Part shown: positions 1 to 5,653 of the stretch, one piece after another
How the letters are laid out: the number at the start of each line of letters is the position of its first letter
Position numbering within the stretch: position 1 is the stretch's first letter
NCBI GenBank assembly: GCA_007121575.1
Contig: SKKJ01000178.1
Span: 1 to 5,653, forward strand
DNA length: 5,653 nucleotides
Source: Natronomonas sp.
GTDB lineage: Archaea > Halobacteriota > Halobacteria > Halobacteriales > Haloarculaceae
Reading direction: 5' to 3'
Position numbers and translations under genes: made by a program
The notes under the pieces: generated by a model
The model's database searches: none
What the model was told of the DNA's origin: nothing
The model's input: only the letters and a program-made list of their open reading frames with translations

Positions 1-1
1 C

Positions 2-1639
2 GCACCGATCGTCGGTGCGATCACCGCAGGCGCTGTCTGGGGATGGGTCCCCGCACTGCTGTGGATCGCGATCGGGAACCCGCTCATGGGTGCCGTACAC
101 GATTTCGTTTCGCTATCCGGTTCGCTCCGACACGAAGGGAAGTCGATCGGATATATCGTCGGCCAGTATGTCGGAGAAGGCGGGAAGAACATGTTGCTGT
201 GGTTCGCGTTCTTGACGATTATTCTCGTCGTTGCCGTGTTCGCGCTGGTAGTCGCGATCGTGTTCAACGCGTTCCCGCAGGTCGTGACCGCCTCGTTCAT
301 TTACATCCTCCTCGCGCTCGTGTTCGGGGTGTACTTGTACCAACTCAACGGGCCGTTCATCCCGGGAACTATCGTGTTCGTCGCAGGGATCTTCGGGGCG
401 GTTTGGGTCGGTCTCCAGTACCCGATCGCTCTCTTCGAACTCGCTGAGGGATCTCATCCGGAAGGGACGATCATTCTGTTGGGTGGTCTCGGAGACTGGA
501 TACCCGGTGCTGCGGCGCTTGGTGGAAACACGGCGGGATGGATCCCGGTGATCATGATCTACGGTGCGATCGCGAGCGCGCTTCCGGTCTGGGTGTTACT
601 TCAACCGCGAGATTACCTCTCGTCGTTCCTGTTGTACACCGGTGTCGGTGGAGCGATCATCGCGATCATCGTCGGGACGATCTTCGCGACCTCGTCACAA
701 CCGCTCGTTATCGATTCCACGATCGGTGCGTTCGAAGGGTTCTGGGGCGTTGAAGGCGTCTTCTTGCCGCTCTTCCCGATCCTGTTCATCACGATCGCGT
801 GCGGAACAATCAGCGGGTTCCATTCGCTCGTCTCTTCGGGGACAACCGCGAAACAGCTCAACAAAGAGACGGACGCCCGTCTGATCGGATACGGCGGAAT
901 GCTCGGCGAAGGGCTGCTCGCCGCCGTCGCGCTGTCGACCCTCGCGGTATGGGGCTTTGCAGACCCGGCGGGCGGAATCGGTGCGGCGCTTCCGAACTTC
1001 GCGTCCGGTGGTGGCGTGATCCTGACGAGCCTCGGAATCCCCGAAGCCGTCGGAGCGGTCTTTATGGCGCTGGTTCTCGTGAGTTTCCTACTCACGTCGA
1101 CTGACACAGCCGTTCGGCTGGGTCGGTACATGATGGAAGAGATCGTCGGAACCGTCCCCGGTCGGACCGACACGGGGCTGAACGCGGACATCGGCTCGAT
1201 CGCTCGCGGTCGATACACGAACCCGCTCGTTCAGATCGTCCCGGCGTACCTCATGGTCGTTTCCGGACAGTGGGTGACCTTGTGGGCGCTGTTCGGCGGA
1301 GCCAACCAGCTACTCGCGGCGCTCGCGTTGCTTACGGCGACCGTCTGGCTCGCGAACTGGGACGAATCGAAACAGCTCATCTCGACCGGTGTGCCGATGG
1401 CGATCATGGTGACGATCACGATTCTCGGGCTCTCGTGGCTCGCGTTCTATGAGAATCTCTATCTGAACTTGCTTCAGGGCGGTGCCGAGACCGGCGAAGC
1501 GATGGTCTCCTCGGCAGTCCAGTTGGTGTTGGCGCTCGTGTTGATCAGCCTCGCGATCGCGCTCGTTCGGCTGGGCTATGCGAATATCACTGAAGCTCGA
1601 AAAGGTCCGGAAACGCCGACAGCGCCGAGCGACGACTGA
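2..1639 (+). CDS. cstA: CstA-family peptide/pyruvate transporter, 5'-truncated by window edge
   Basis: Integral membrane carrier of the CstA family; characterised bacterial members take up peptides or pyruvate, often under carbon limitation. The open frame runs from the window edge (first full codon at base 2, GCA) to TGA at 1637-1639, giving 545 visible residues. About 100 N-terminal residues appear to be missing by comparison with family members. The ATG at 86 is internal: the codons before it encode typical CstA sequence, with WGWVPALLWIAIGNPL leading into GAVHDFVSLSGSLRH. The family hallmark CGTISGFHSL with SSGTTAKQL lies at visible residues 267-286, followed by IGYGGMLGEG. I count about 13 hydrophobic segments, then a hydrophilic C-terminal tail. 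No frameshift or missing motif is visible. It is convergent with the next gene and separate from the ABC operon. Family assignment is firm; the substrate in this organism is inferred only from relatives. Confidence 0.95.
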   Translation, partial: APIVGAITAGAVWGWVPALLWIAIGNPLMGAVHDFVSLSGSLRHEGKSIGYIVGQYVGEGGKNMLLWFAFLTIILVVAVFALVVAIVFNAFPQVVTASFIYILLALVFGVYLYQLNGPFIPGTIVFVAGIFGAVWVGLQYPIALFELAEGSHPEGTIILLGGLGDWIPGAAALGGNTAGWIPVIMIYGAIASALPVWVLLQPRDYLSSFLLYTGVGGAIIAIIVGTIFATSSQPLVIDSTIGAFEGFWGVEGVFLPLFPILFITIACGTISGFHSLVSSGTTAKQLNKETDARLIGYGGMLGEGLLAAVALSTLAVWGFADPAGGIGAALPNFASGGGVILTSLGIPEAVGAVFMALVLVSFLLTSTDTAVRLGRYMMEEIVGTVPGRTDTGLNADIGSIARGRYTNPLVQIVPAYLMVVSGQWVTLWALFGGANQLLAALALLTATVWLANWDESKQLISTGVPMAIMVTITILGLSWLAFYENLYLNLLQGGAETGEAMVSSAVQLVLALVLISLAIALVRLGYANITEARKGPETPTAPSDD

Positions 1640-1668
1640 AAACCGTCCCGTTTGCTATCTTCGATCGA

Positions 1669-1680
1669 TTTTCTTCTTTG
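1669..1680 (+). terminator. T-rich archaeal transcription terminator of cstA
   Basis: A pyrimidine tract, TTTTCTTCTTTG, begins 29 bases after the cstA stop codon. Archaeal RNA polymerase commonly terminates at such T-rich tracts without a hairpin. The site lies in the short gap between convergent genes, where a terminator is expected. No clear matching T-run is seen for the opposing gene; only four A residues at 1639-1642 would read as T on the minus strand. Confidence 0.5.
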
Positions 1681-1684
1681 CTCC

Positions 1685-1717
1685 CGTGTGATGAGCCTTG
1701 CTTTCGTGTTATGAGCC
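1685..1717. repeat. short imperfect direct repeat between convergent genes
   Basis: Two copies of CGTGTKATGAGCC lie at 1685-1697 and 1705-1717. They match at 12 of 13 bases and start exactly 20 bp apart, about two helical turns. They sit between the cstA terminator tract and the stop codon of the minus-strand gene. Function is unknown; they could be a small local duplication or a protein-binding site. Confidence 0.4.
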
Positions 1718-1724
1718 GACAGTG

Positions 1725-2408
1725 CTAGCGCCAAAACCGTTTAGCGAATCGGGACAAAAATCCTTCCTGGGGCGTTGTGACATCTTCCCAAAGGGTAAAC
1801 GCTTCCACGATATCCGCTGCCTCGCTCGCGACAGCACGCTCTTTTTCGGGGACGATCGCTACCAGATTGATATCGTAGTGACCGTAGTAGCCGAACTTCA
1901 GTAACTTTCGCTCTCGGAAGCCAGATATGAACGCAGCGACCTCTTCAGAGAGTTCCTCACACACGAGAACGAACGAAATATCCGTGCCGTAGTGCTCCTC
2001 GTCAGCGACGATCCACTGCGATGCGAGCTCGTGTCCCAACTCGATCAGGCGCTGGAGTTCCGCAACGGTCGTTCGCGTCGTTCGACGAACCAAGAGGTAC
2101 TCCTCGGCTTCGTGGTCGGCGTAGCTCAACGCGGGATGGAAAAACTGCTTTTGATTGAGCACACGCATTTCCCCGTACATCTCCCATCGCTCGCCGCCGA
2201 CCTCTCGATCCCGTTCGAGATCGTAATTATACATCAGCCGGTCGCTCACTCGATCTAAGTACTCATCGTCCCAGTCCGGAACGGCATCCCGGATTTCTCT
2301 CGGAAGCGTTTCAGCGGCGGTTGCTGCTGATCGCTCGGCCACATAGCTGTGACTGTCGGACGCCTCCGCGGTTTCTCGAGCTCTTTTCTCGTCGTCAGTT
2401 TCGCGCAT
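1725..2408 (-). CDS. conserved-looking acidic soluble protein of unknown function
   Basis: This is a 227-residue protein starting at ATG (2406-2408) and ending at TAG (1725-1727). I do not recognise a characterised family and propose no function. Residues 1-35 are charged, Ala/Glu/Asp-rich and probably disordered. A folded region seems to start near residue 38 (EIRDAVPDWDDEYLDRV). It includes an aromatic-rich stretch, MYNYDLERD at 59-67, then a region with RVLNQKQFFHPAL at 82-94. Alternating hydrophobic segments follow, including SFVLVCEEL at 145-153 and KFGYYGHYDINLVAIVP at 171-187. The C-terminus is short and basic (FLSRFAKRFWR). There is no signal peptide or membrane segment, so it is probably cytoplasmic. 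The strong acidity fits a salt-in haloarchaeal protein. The only cysteine is C150. No Shine-Dalgarno sequence precedes the ATG, and its TATA-like element lies about 110 bp upstream. It is convergent with cstA, with no evidence of a shared role. Confidence 0.85.
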   Translation of the reverse strand: MRETDDEKRARETAEASDSHSYVAERSAATAAETLPREIRDAVPDWDDEYLDRVSDRLMYNYDLERDREVGGERWEMYGEMRVLNQKQFFHPALSYADHEAEEYLLVRRTTRTTVAELQRLIELGHELASQWIVADEEHYGTDISFVLVCEELSEEVAAFISGFRERKLLKFGYYGHYDINLVAIVPEKERAVASEAADIVEAFTLWEDVTTPQEGFLSRFAKRFWR

Positions 2409-2489
2409 CGTTTCTATCCATGACCTATGTGTGTATGCAGACGACTCCTCTCGATTCTATCGGTAACGAGATGCCGCATTGGTCTTTCA

Positions 2490-2505
2490 TATGACACGGT
2501 ATGAC
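2490..2505. repeat. TATGAC direct repeat with 10-bp period near the predicted transcription start
   Basis: TATGAC occurs at 2490-2495 and again at 2500-2505, exactly one helical turn apart. The repeat falls where transcription from the adjacent minus-strand TATA element would begin. Placement and spacing suit a regulator-binding site, but a six-base repeat can also arise by chance. A TCATATGA palindrome overlaps the left copy at 2487-2494. Confidence 0.25.
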
Positions 2506-2513
2506 GTGCACTG

Positions 2514-2529
2514 CTTAAATCTCTATATA
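2514..2529 (-). promoter_or_regulatory. TATA-type promoter element for the 1725-2408 gene
   Basis: Read on the minus strand this segment is TATATAGAGATTTAAG. It contains two TATA-like boxes (TATATA and TTTAAG) preceded by a G-rich GGG that could serve as a BRE. It lies after the stop codon of the upstream minus-strand gene and before the 1725-2408 gene. Transcription starting about 25 bp downstream, near 2490-2500, would give a leader of roughly 80-90 nt. Which box is used cannot be decided by eye. Confidence 0.5.
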
Positions 2530-2544
2530 CCCGATCGGCGATAA

Positions 2545-2775
2545 TTAAGATTGCTCCGTGAGGAGGTTGTTCGTCTCGTACAACAACACCGGCAAGAACA
2601 CCACGGCGAGCGTCAGCCCAATGAATTCGATCGCGAACTCGCCGAAATAATCGACGTACAAGGTTATGCTGCGCTCACCTTGCAGCCACATCGTAAAAAA
2701 TAACGACCACATCACGACGAGAGAAACGACCGCCGCCACGAACACCCCGAACGCGATGAGTTTTGGGAGCGTCAT
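2545..2775 (-). CDS. small two-helix membrane protein, function unknown
   Basis: The predicted protein has 76 residues from ATG at 2773-2775 to TAA at 2545-2547. It has two hydrophobic helices: about residues 6-30 (AFGVFVAAVVSLVVMWSLFF) and 47-67 (FIGLTLAVVFLPVLLYE). A short loop with GERSITLYVDYFGEF separates them. The C-terminal tail is polar and ends in NNLLTEQS. I know of no function for it. An in-frame GTG at 2809-2811 would add 12 residues (MITILQSVGNTD). I prefer the ATG because the protein then opens with MTLPKLIAFGVF, a compact start just before the first helix. A weak TATA-like site also fits a start downstream of the GTG. No clear Shine-Dalgarno sequence supports either choice. The gene is divergent from the ABC operon and upstream of the 1725-2408 gene on the same strand. 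A promoter lies between the two, so they need not be co-transcribed. Confidence 0.75.
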   Translation of the reverse strand: MTLPKLIAFGVFVAAVVSLVVMWSLFFTMWLQGERSITLYVDYFGEFAIEFIGLTLAVVFLPVLLYETNNLLTEQS

Positions 2776-2824
2776 ATCAGTATTCCCGACAGACTGCAGG
2801 ATAGTTATCACTCACATACCGAAT

Positions 2825-2831
2825 GGTAAAC
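2825..2831 (-). promoter_or_regulatory. possible TATA box for the small membrane protein gene
   Basis: On the minus strand this reads GTTTACC, a weak match to a haloarchaeal TATA box. It would place transcription start near 2800 and give a leader of about 25 nt before the ATG at 2775. Such a start would exclude the alternative GTG start at 2811. The match is poor, so this is only a candidate. Confidence 0.25.
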
Positions 2832-2910
2832 GAATACTACCGGATTGGCACGTGGTCTCTCGAGTCATCGATTGGGGACGATGGTTCACGGGTCGTCGTC
2901 TGTCGGAAAA

Positions 2911-2918
2911 GTTGAAAC
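2911..2918 (+). promoter_or_regulatory. possible TATA box of the ABC transporter operon
   Basis: GTTGAAAC is centred about 28 bp upstream of the ATG at 2943 and is preceded by a purine-rich GGAAAA that could act as a BRE. The distance matches a leaderless haloarchaeal transcript starting at or beside that ATG. The TATA match itself is weak (TTGAAA). Confidence 0.3.
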
Positions 2919-2942
2919 GTGAGAGGGACGATATGCGGTACA

Positions 2943-3737
2943 ATGGCTGGTCCTCCATCCTTGGTCGCCGAAACCGATGGGAGCGAGACACACGCCGAAC
3001 CCGCGCCACTCATCGTCTGTGAGGGGGTTTCGAAAACGTACACGCGCGGGAAGACGGGTGGGTTGTTTCGTTCGGGAACTCGATCGGCGACGACGGTACA
3101 GGCAGTGCAGAACGTCTCTTTCGATCTCGCTCCCGGCGAAATCGTCGGAATCGCCGGACCGAGCGGTAGCGGGAAATCGACGCTTCTGCACCTGTTAGCC
3201 GGGCTCGAAGCGCCGACCGACGGAACGATACGGTTCGAGAGAACGGATATCGCCTCCCTTTCGGATCGACAGCGAACCAAACACCGATTGAATAACGTCG
3301 GGATCGTCTTTCAACGATTCCACCTGTTGCCGTCGCTGTCCGCACGGGCGAACGTCGCGCTGCCGCTGCTCGAACAGGGCGTCGGAAAGCGATCGCGCCG
3401 GTCGCGTGCGGAGGCGCTTTTGGCCGATGTCGGCCTCGATGATCGGGTCGAACACACACCGGATCAACTCAGCGGGGGCGAACAACAGCGAGTCGCGATC
3501 GCGCGGGCGCTAGCGACTGATCCGACGCTGATCGTCGCCGACGAACCGACCGGCGAGTTGGATACGGCGACGGGACAGACCGTCCTCGATGTGCTGACCT
3601 CGATTCCCGAAGGCGGAAAGCGAAGCATGGTGATCGCCTCGCACGATGCACAGACGCTGGCGATCTGCGATCGCGTCATCGAACTCGCTGACGGAGCGAT
3701 ACACCGGATCTATCGGCCACAGGAACACGGTCACTGA
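2943..3737 (+). CDS. ABC transporter ATP-binding protein, LolD/MacB type
   Basis: This is the ATPase subunit of a MacB/LolCDE-type ABC system, cytoplasmic and bound to the two permeases encoded downstream. With the ATG at 2943 it has 264 residues. All nucleotide-binding motifs are intact: Walker A GPSGSGKST at 72-80, Q-loop Gln124 in VFQRFHLLPS, signature LSGGEQQRVAIARAL at 176-190, Walker B LIVADE at 196-201 followed by PTGELD, and H-loop His234 in IASHD. The order and spacing fit the LolD/FtsE/MacB subfamily. Residues 1-22 are a polar extension. An insert at about 35-50 (RGKTGGLFRSGTRSAT) precedes the strand leading to Walker A. An in-frame GTG at 2919 would add eight residues, but the ATG fits a leaderless transcript and the extra codons add no family sequence. 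The stop is 1 nt before the next start, indicating an operon. The transported substrate cannot be inferred. Confidence 0.93.
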   Translation: MAGPPSLVAETDGSETHAEPAPLIVCEGVSKTYTRGKTGGLFRSGTRSATTVQAVQNVSFDLAPGEIVGIAGPSGSGKSTLLHLLAGLEAPTDGTIRFERTDIASLSDRQRTKHRLNNVGIVFQRFHLLPSLSARANVALPLLEQGVGKRSRRSRAEALLADVGLDDRVEHTPDQLSGGEQQRVAIARALATDPTLIVADEPTGELDTATGQTVLDVLTSIPEGGKRSMVIASHDAQTLAICDRVIELADGAIHRIYRPQEHGH

Positions 3738-3738
3738 G

Positions 3739-4944
3739 ATGGTTCGCGATCGATTGCGGCGGATCGGCGGATACGTCTCGCTGTCCGTTCACCGACTCTA
3801 CGTGCGCGGCACCCGAACGGCGACGCGCCGAACCGCAGCGACCGTTGCCGGCGTCGCCGTCGCGATCGCCCTGCTCGTCATCGCAACCGGGCTCGCCGTG
3901 GGTTTGGCGACACAGACGACGGTCTACGGCGACGACGTCGATTACTGGATCGTCCCCGAAGGCGGCGGTGACGCGTCGATGCTCGTCGCCGTCGGCGGGC
4001 CGCAGTTCGGCGATGCCCACGCGACGACGGAGCGGATCGAAGCGATCGACGGCGTCACGTATGCGACACCGGTGCTGTCGACCGTCCGGTTCGTGGACGG
4101 TCCGAACGGCGAGGCTCCTATCCTGTTCGTCGGGGTCGTTCCTCGAGAGAACATGGGCCGGATTGGCGGCGTCTCACCGGACGGACTCACCGCCCCAGAG
4201 CGCGTCAACCCGCCCAATCGCGAGTGGCACGGTGATGTCGTCCTTTCCTCATCGGCCGCAGCACAACTCGGTGTCGACGCCGAATCGACGACGATCCACA
4301 CCGATGGCGAGCCGTTCCAGGTACGACAGATCGAATCACAGCGCGCCGCGGCCGATCTACCGATCGCATTGGTACAGCTAACCGATCTCCAGGGATTGAC
4401 GGGTGGTGACGAGTTCGATACCGCCGACCAGTATCTCGTCAGTACGTCCGAACCGGGCGTTAGAGCCGATCTCGAAGCGCTTCATCCTCAGTCGTCGGTC
4501 AACACCCGCGCTGATCTGACGGCGACACAGATCGTCGAGACCGACAGCGCGCTCGCGATCGGAATCGGCGCGTTCATCATCACGCTCGTCATCGGCACGC
4601 TGTTCGTCGTGATGACGGCTGGACTCGAGTTGACGAGCGATGTCGCAACCGTGGCCACGCTCTCGGCGATCGGTATCTCGACGCGATCACAACTGACGCT
4701 CGCCGGAATGGGAACGCTCGTCATGACCGTCATCGGCGGCGCGATCGGCGCGACCGTCGGACTCGCGAGTCTGTATGCCATCAACGCGATCGTCACTCAG
4801 ACCATCCTTTCGGTACCGGTCGCGAGCGTCCATCCGGGGCTGGCCGTCTACGGCCTGCTCGCGTCCGTCGTGATCGGCCTCATCTCGCTACCGTACGTCC
4901 GATATTTGATCGGCCGAATCGGCGGTGACGGGGTGATGCGCTGA
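3739..4944 (+). CDS. ABC transporter permease, MacB/LolC-E (FtsX) type, first subunit
   Basis: This 401-residue permease has the typical MacB/LolC-E layout. There is a cytoplasmic N-terminus with a basic stretch (RGTRTATRRT), a first membrane helix at about 32-56, and a large extracytoplasmic domain at about 57-268. Three C-terminal helices follow at about 270-294, 318-345 and 366-388, forming the FtsX domain. The segment ELTSDVATVATLSAIGISTR at 297-316 sits where the cytoplasmic coupling helix contacts the ATPase in this family. The extracytoplasmic domain opens with VDYWIVPEGG, mirrored by RDLWITGG in the next gene. The ATG at 3739 was chosen because it lies 1 nt after the ATPase stop and starts the family sequence. 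The longer frame from 3646 would overlap the ATPase gene with unrelated codons. No strong Shine-Dalgarno sequence precedes it, so translation probably depends on coupling. The full length suggests an intact protein. Confidence 0.9.
   Translation: MVRDRLRRIGGYVSLSVHRLYVRGTRTATRRTAATVAGVAVAIALLVIATGLAVGLATQTTVYGDDVDYWIVPEGGGDASMLVAVGGPQFGDAHATTERIEAIDGVTYATPVLSTVRFVDGPNGEAPILFVGVVPRENMGRIGGVSPDGLTAPERVNPPNREWHGDVVLSSSAAAQLGVDAESTTIHTDGEPFQVRQIESQRAAADLPIALVQLTDLQGLTGGDEFDTADQYLVSTSEPGVRADLEALHPQSSVNTRADLTATQIVETDSALAIGIGAFIITLVIGTLFVVMTAGLELTSDVATVATLSAIGISTRSQLTLAGMGTLVMTVIGGAIGATVGLASLYAINAIVTQTILSVPVASVHPGLAVYGLLASVVIGLISLPYVRYLIGRIGGDGVMR
4932..4937 (+). promoter_or_regulatory. ribosome binding site of the second permease
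   Basis: GGTGAT lies six bases before the ATG at 4944 and matches the anti-Shine-Dalgarno-complementary core GGAGGTGATC. It is inside the last codons of the first permease. It is the clearest ribosome site in the window and supports the 4944 start. Confidence 0.65.
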
Positions 4945-5653
4945 TGTTCCTCATTAGTAAACTGCGCGGGATCTTCGGTCTCGCCGTCACGCAACTGCGA
5001 TACGGAAAGGGCCGAACTCTGATGTCGATCGTCGCGATCGCACTGGCCGTGCTCGCGATGATACTGCTTGCCGGCGTCGGCACCGGCGTCGTCGAAACCG
5101 GCGAACAGCAGTTCGACCGGGCGGATCGAGATCTGTGGATCACGGGCGGCCCCATCGAGCTGACGACGGCGAGAGGCGGCGGTTTCGAAAACTCGATCGA
5201 GGGCTCCCATCAGCTCTCGGCCGAACTCACCGAACGGTCCGAGATCAGTAGCGCCGTTCCGCTCGGTTTCGACACGGTGTATATACGTGCCGACGACGAA
5301 GCCGAGTTCCAGATCGTGATCGCGACCGGTGTCACGGGTGGCGGTTCTGCCGTCCAGATAACCGACGGGGAGGGGTTATCGGGCGGAACCGAACACTACG
5401 CAGGCGGCGACTACGACGGGCCGATGTCGAATGAGATCATCATCGACAACCAACTCGCGGAGCGACACGACCTCGAGATCGGCGACACGGTCAACATCGG
5501 CGGCTCGCTTTCGATCGCCCGCAACTTGCGGTCGGTCGGGCCCAGCAGCATCCCGATATCGACTTTTTCGGGAGTCTGGAAATTGGCGTGGCAGACTTTG
5601 ACCGCGATCGGCAACGTCGGCGTCTGCAGCGACTTTTCCAATCTCGCTTGTAC
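4944..5653 (+). CDS. ABC transporter permease, MacB/LolC-E type, second subunit, cut by window edge
   Basis: This is the N-terminal part of a second MacB-like permease, the likely heterodimer partner of the first. ATG at 4944-4946 overlaps the preceding TGA by one base and has a GGTGAT site six bases upstream. About 236 codons are visible. A basic N-terminus (TQLRYGKGRT) is followed by a membrane helix at about residues 27-49. The extracytoplasmic domain has RDLWITGG at 61-68, then SAVPLGFDTVYI and IGDTVNIGG. Family-like sequence ends near residue 194 (SIARN). The remaining residues, such as FSGVWKLAWQTL and GVCSDFSNLAC, have two Trp and two Cys and do not resemble the expected continuation of this domain, although the frame stays open to the edge. 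The C-terminal FtsX helices lie outside the window or have been lost. Confidence is high up to about base 5520 and low after it. Confidence 0.85.
   Translation, partial: MFLISKLRGIFGLAVTQLRYGKGRTLMSIVAIALAVLAMILLAGVGTGVVETGEQQFDRADRDLWITGGPIELTTARGGGFENSIEGSHQLSAELTERSEISSAVPLGFDTVYIRADDEAEFQIVIATGVTGGGSAVQITDGEGLSGGTEHYAGGDYDGPMSNEIIIDNQLAERHDLEIGDTVNIGGSLSIARNLRSVGPSSIPISTFSGVWKLAWQTLTAIGNVGVCSDFSNLAC
5519..5531. repeat. 13-bp palindrome at the point where the second permease loses family resemblance
   Basis: CCGCAACTTGCGG is a perfect inverted repeat of six-base arms around a single central C. It coincides with the place where the permease stops looking like its family. Palindromes of this kind can mark rearrangement joins or amplification chimeras, or be incidental in GC-rich DNA. 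Confidence 0.4.

Noticed and set aside
613..1218. 201-codon open frame on the minus strand inside cstA
   Set aside because: It lies entirely antisense to strongly conserved CstA sequence. Its translation is a low-complexity Ser/Pro/Ile-rich sequence typical of reading GC-rich coding DNA on the wrong strand.
1992..2258. 88-codon plus-strand open frame opposite the unknown protein gene
   Set aside because: It is antisense to the more convincing acidic minus-strand gene, with no promoter or ribosome site of its own.
2409..2544. possible tRNA or small RNA gene in the intergenic region
   Set aside because: I found no cloverleaf, CCA end or stable stem-loop; the content is explained better as promoter DNA.
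2837..3485. several minus-strand open frames opposite the start of the ATPase gene
   Set aside because: They overlap the ATPase gene, including its Walker A region, and have Arg/Ser-rich compositions typical of shadow frames.
3646..3738. extended start of the first permease at 3646
   Set aside because: The added 31 codons overlap the ATPase C-terminus in another frame and do not look like permease sequence. The ATG at 3739 is 1 nt after the ATPase stop and begins family-like sequence.
3845..4381. 178-codon plus-strand open frame inside permease 1
   Set aside because: It is out of frame with the permease and rich in Ser/Arg/Pro, which is a frame-shifted reading of the GC-rich gene.
4488..5210. 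minus-strand open frames opposite the end of permease 1 and the start of permease 2
   Set aside because: Both permeases have clear membrane helices and motifs here; the opposing frames are unsupported shadows.
1..5653. CRISPR array, insertion sequence, toxin-antitoxin or defence system
   Set aside because: No regularly spaced repeats, transposase motifs, terminal inverted repeats or recognisable defence domains are visible in either strand.

Overview
The window looks like chromosomal DNA from a halophilic archaeon (class Halobacteria). It is GC-rich with a strong G/C preference at codon third positions. The soluble protein at 1725-2408 is very acidic, promoter-like sites are archaeal TATA type, and several genes have no Shine-Dalgarno sequence. 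The gene families are ones common in haloarchaea. I cannot fix the genus from the sequence alone. Genes run off both ends, so neither edge is a natural boundary.

Layout. (1) 2-1639, plus strand: the 3' portion of a CstA-family peptide/pyruvate-type transporter, missing its N-terminus, followed by a T-rich archaeal terminator. (2) 1725-2408, minus strand: an acidic soluble protein of unknown function, convergent with cstA and separated from it by 85 bp that hold a short direct repeat. (3) 2409-2544: a promoter-like region serving gene 2. (4) 2545-2775 (or to 2811), minus strand: a small protein with two membrane segments. (5) 2776-2942: a divergent promoter region. (6) 2943-5653, plus strand: a tightly packed operon of one ABC ATPase (LolD/MacB type) and two MacB/LolC/E-type permeases. 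The second permease is cut off by the window edge.

How the parts fit. The ATPase and the two permeases almost certainly form one complex, with a nucleotide-binding dimer and a permease heterodimer carrying large extracytoplasmic domains. This is a mechanotransmission (type VII) ABC architecture rather than a classical importer. Spacing is 1 nt between ATPase and permease 1 and a 1-nt overlap between permease 1 and permease 2, and a good GGTGAT ribosome site lies in the end of permease 1, so translation is probably coupled. Its substrate cannot be read from the sequence. The cstA gene and the two minus-strand genes show no sequence-level link to it.

The most notable oddity is the right edge. 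From about 5519-5531, at a 13-bp palindrome, the second permease stops resembling its family although the frame stays open, while the opposite strand reads as a plausible soluble protein. This may be a chimeric join, a rearrangement, or real divergence. I see no convincing previously undescribed system in the rest of the window.
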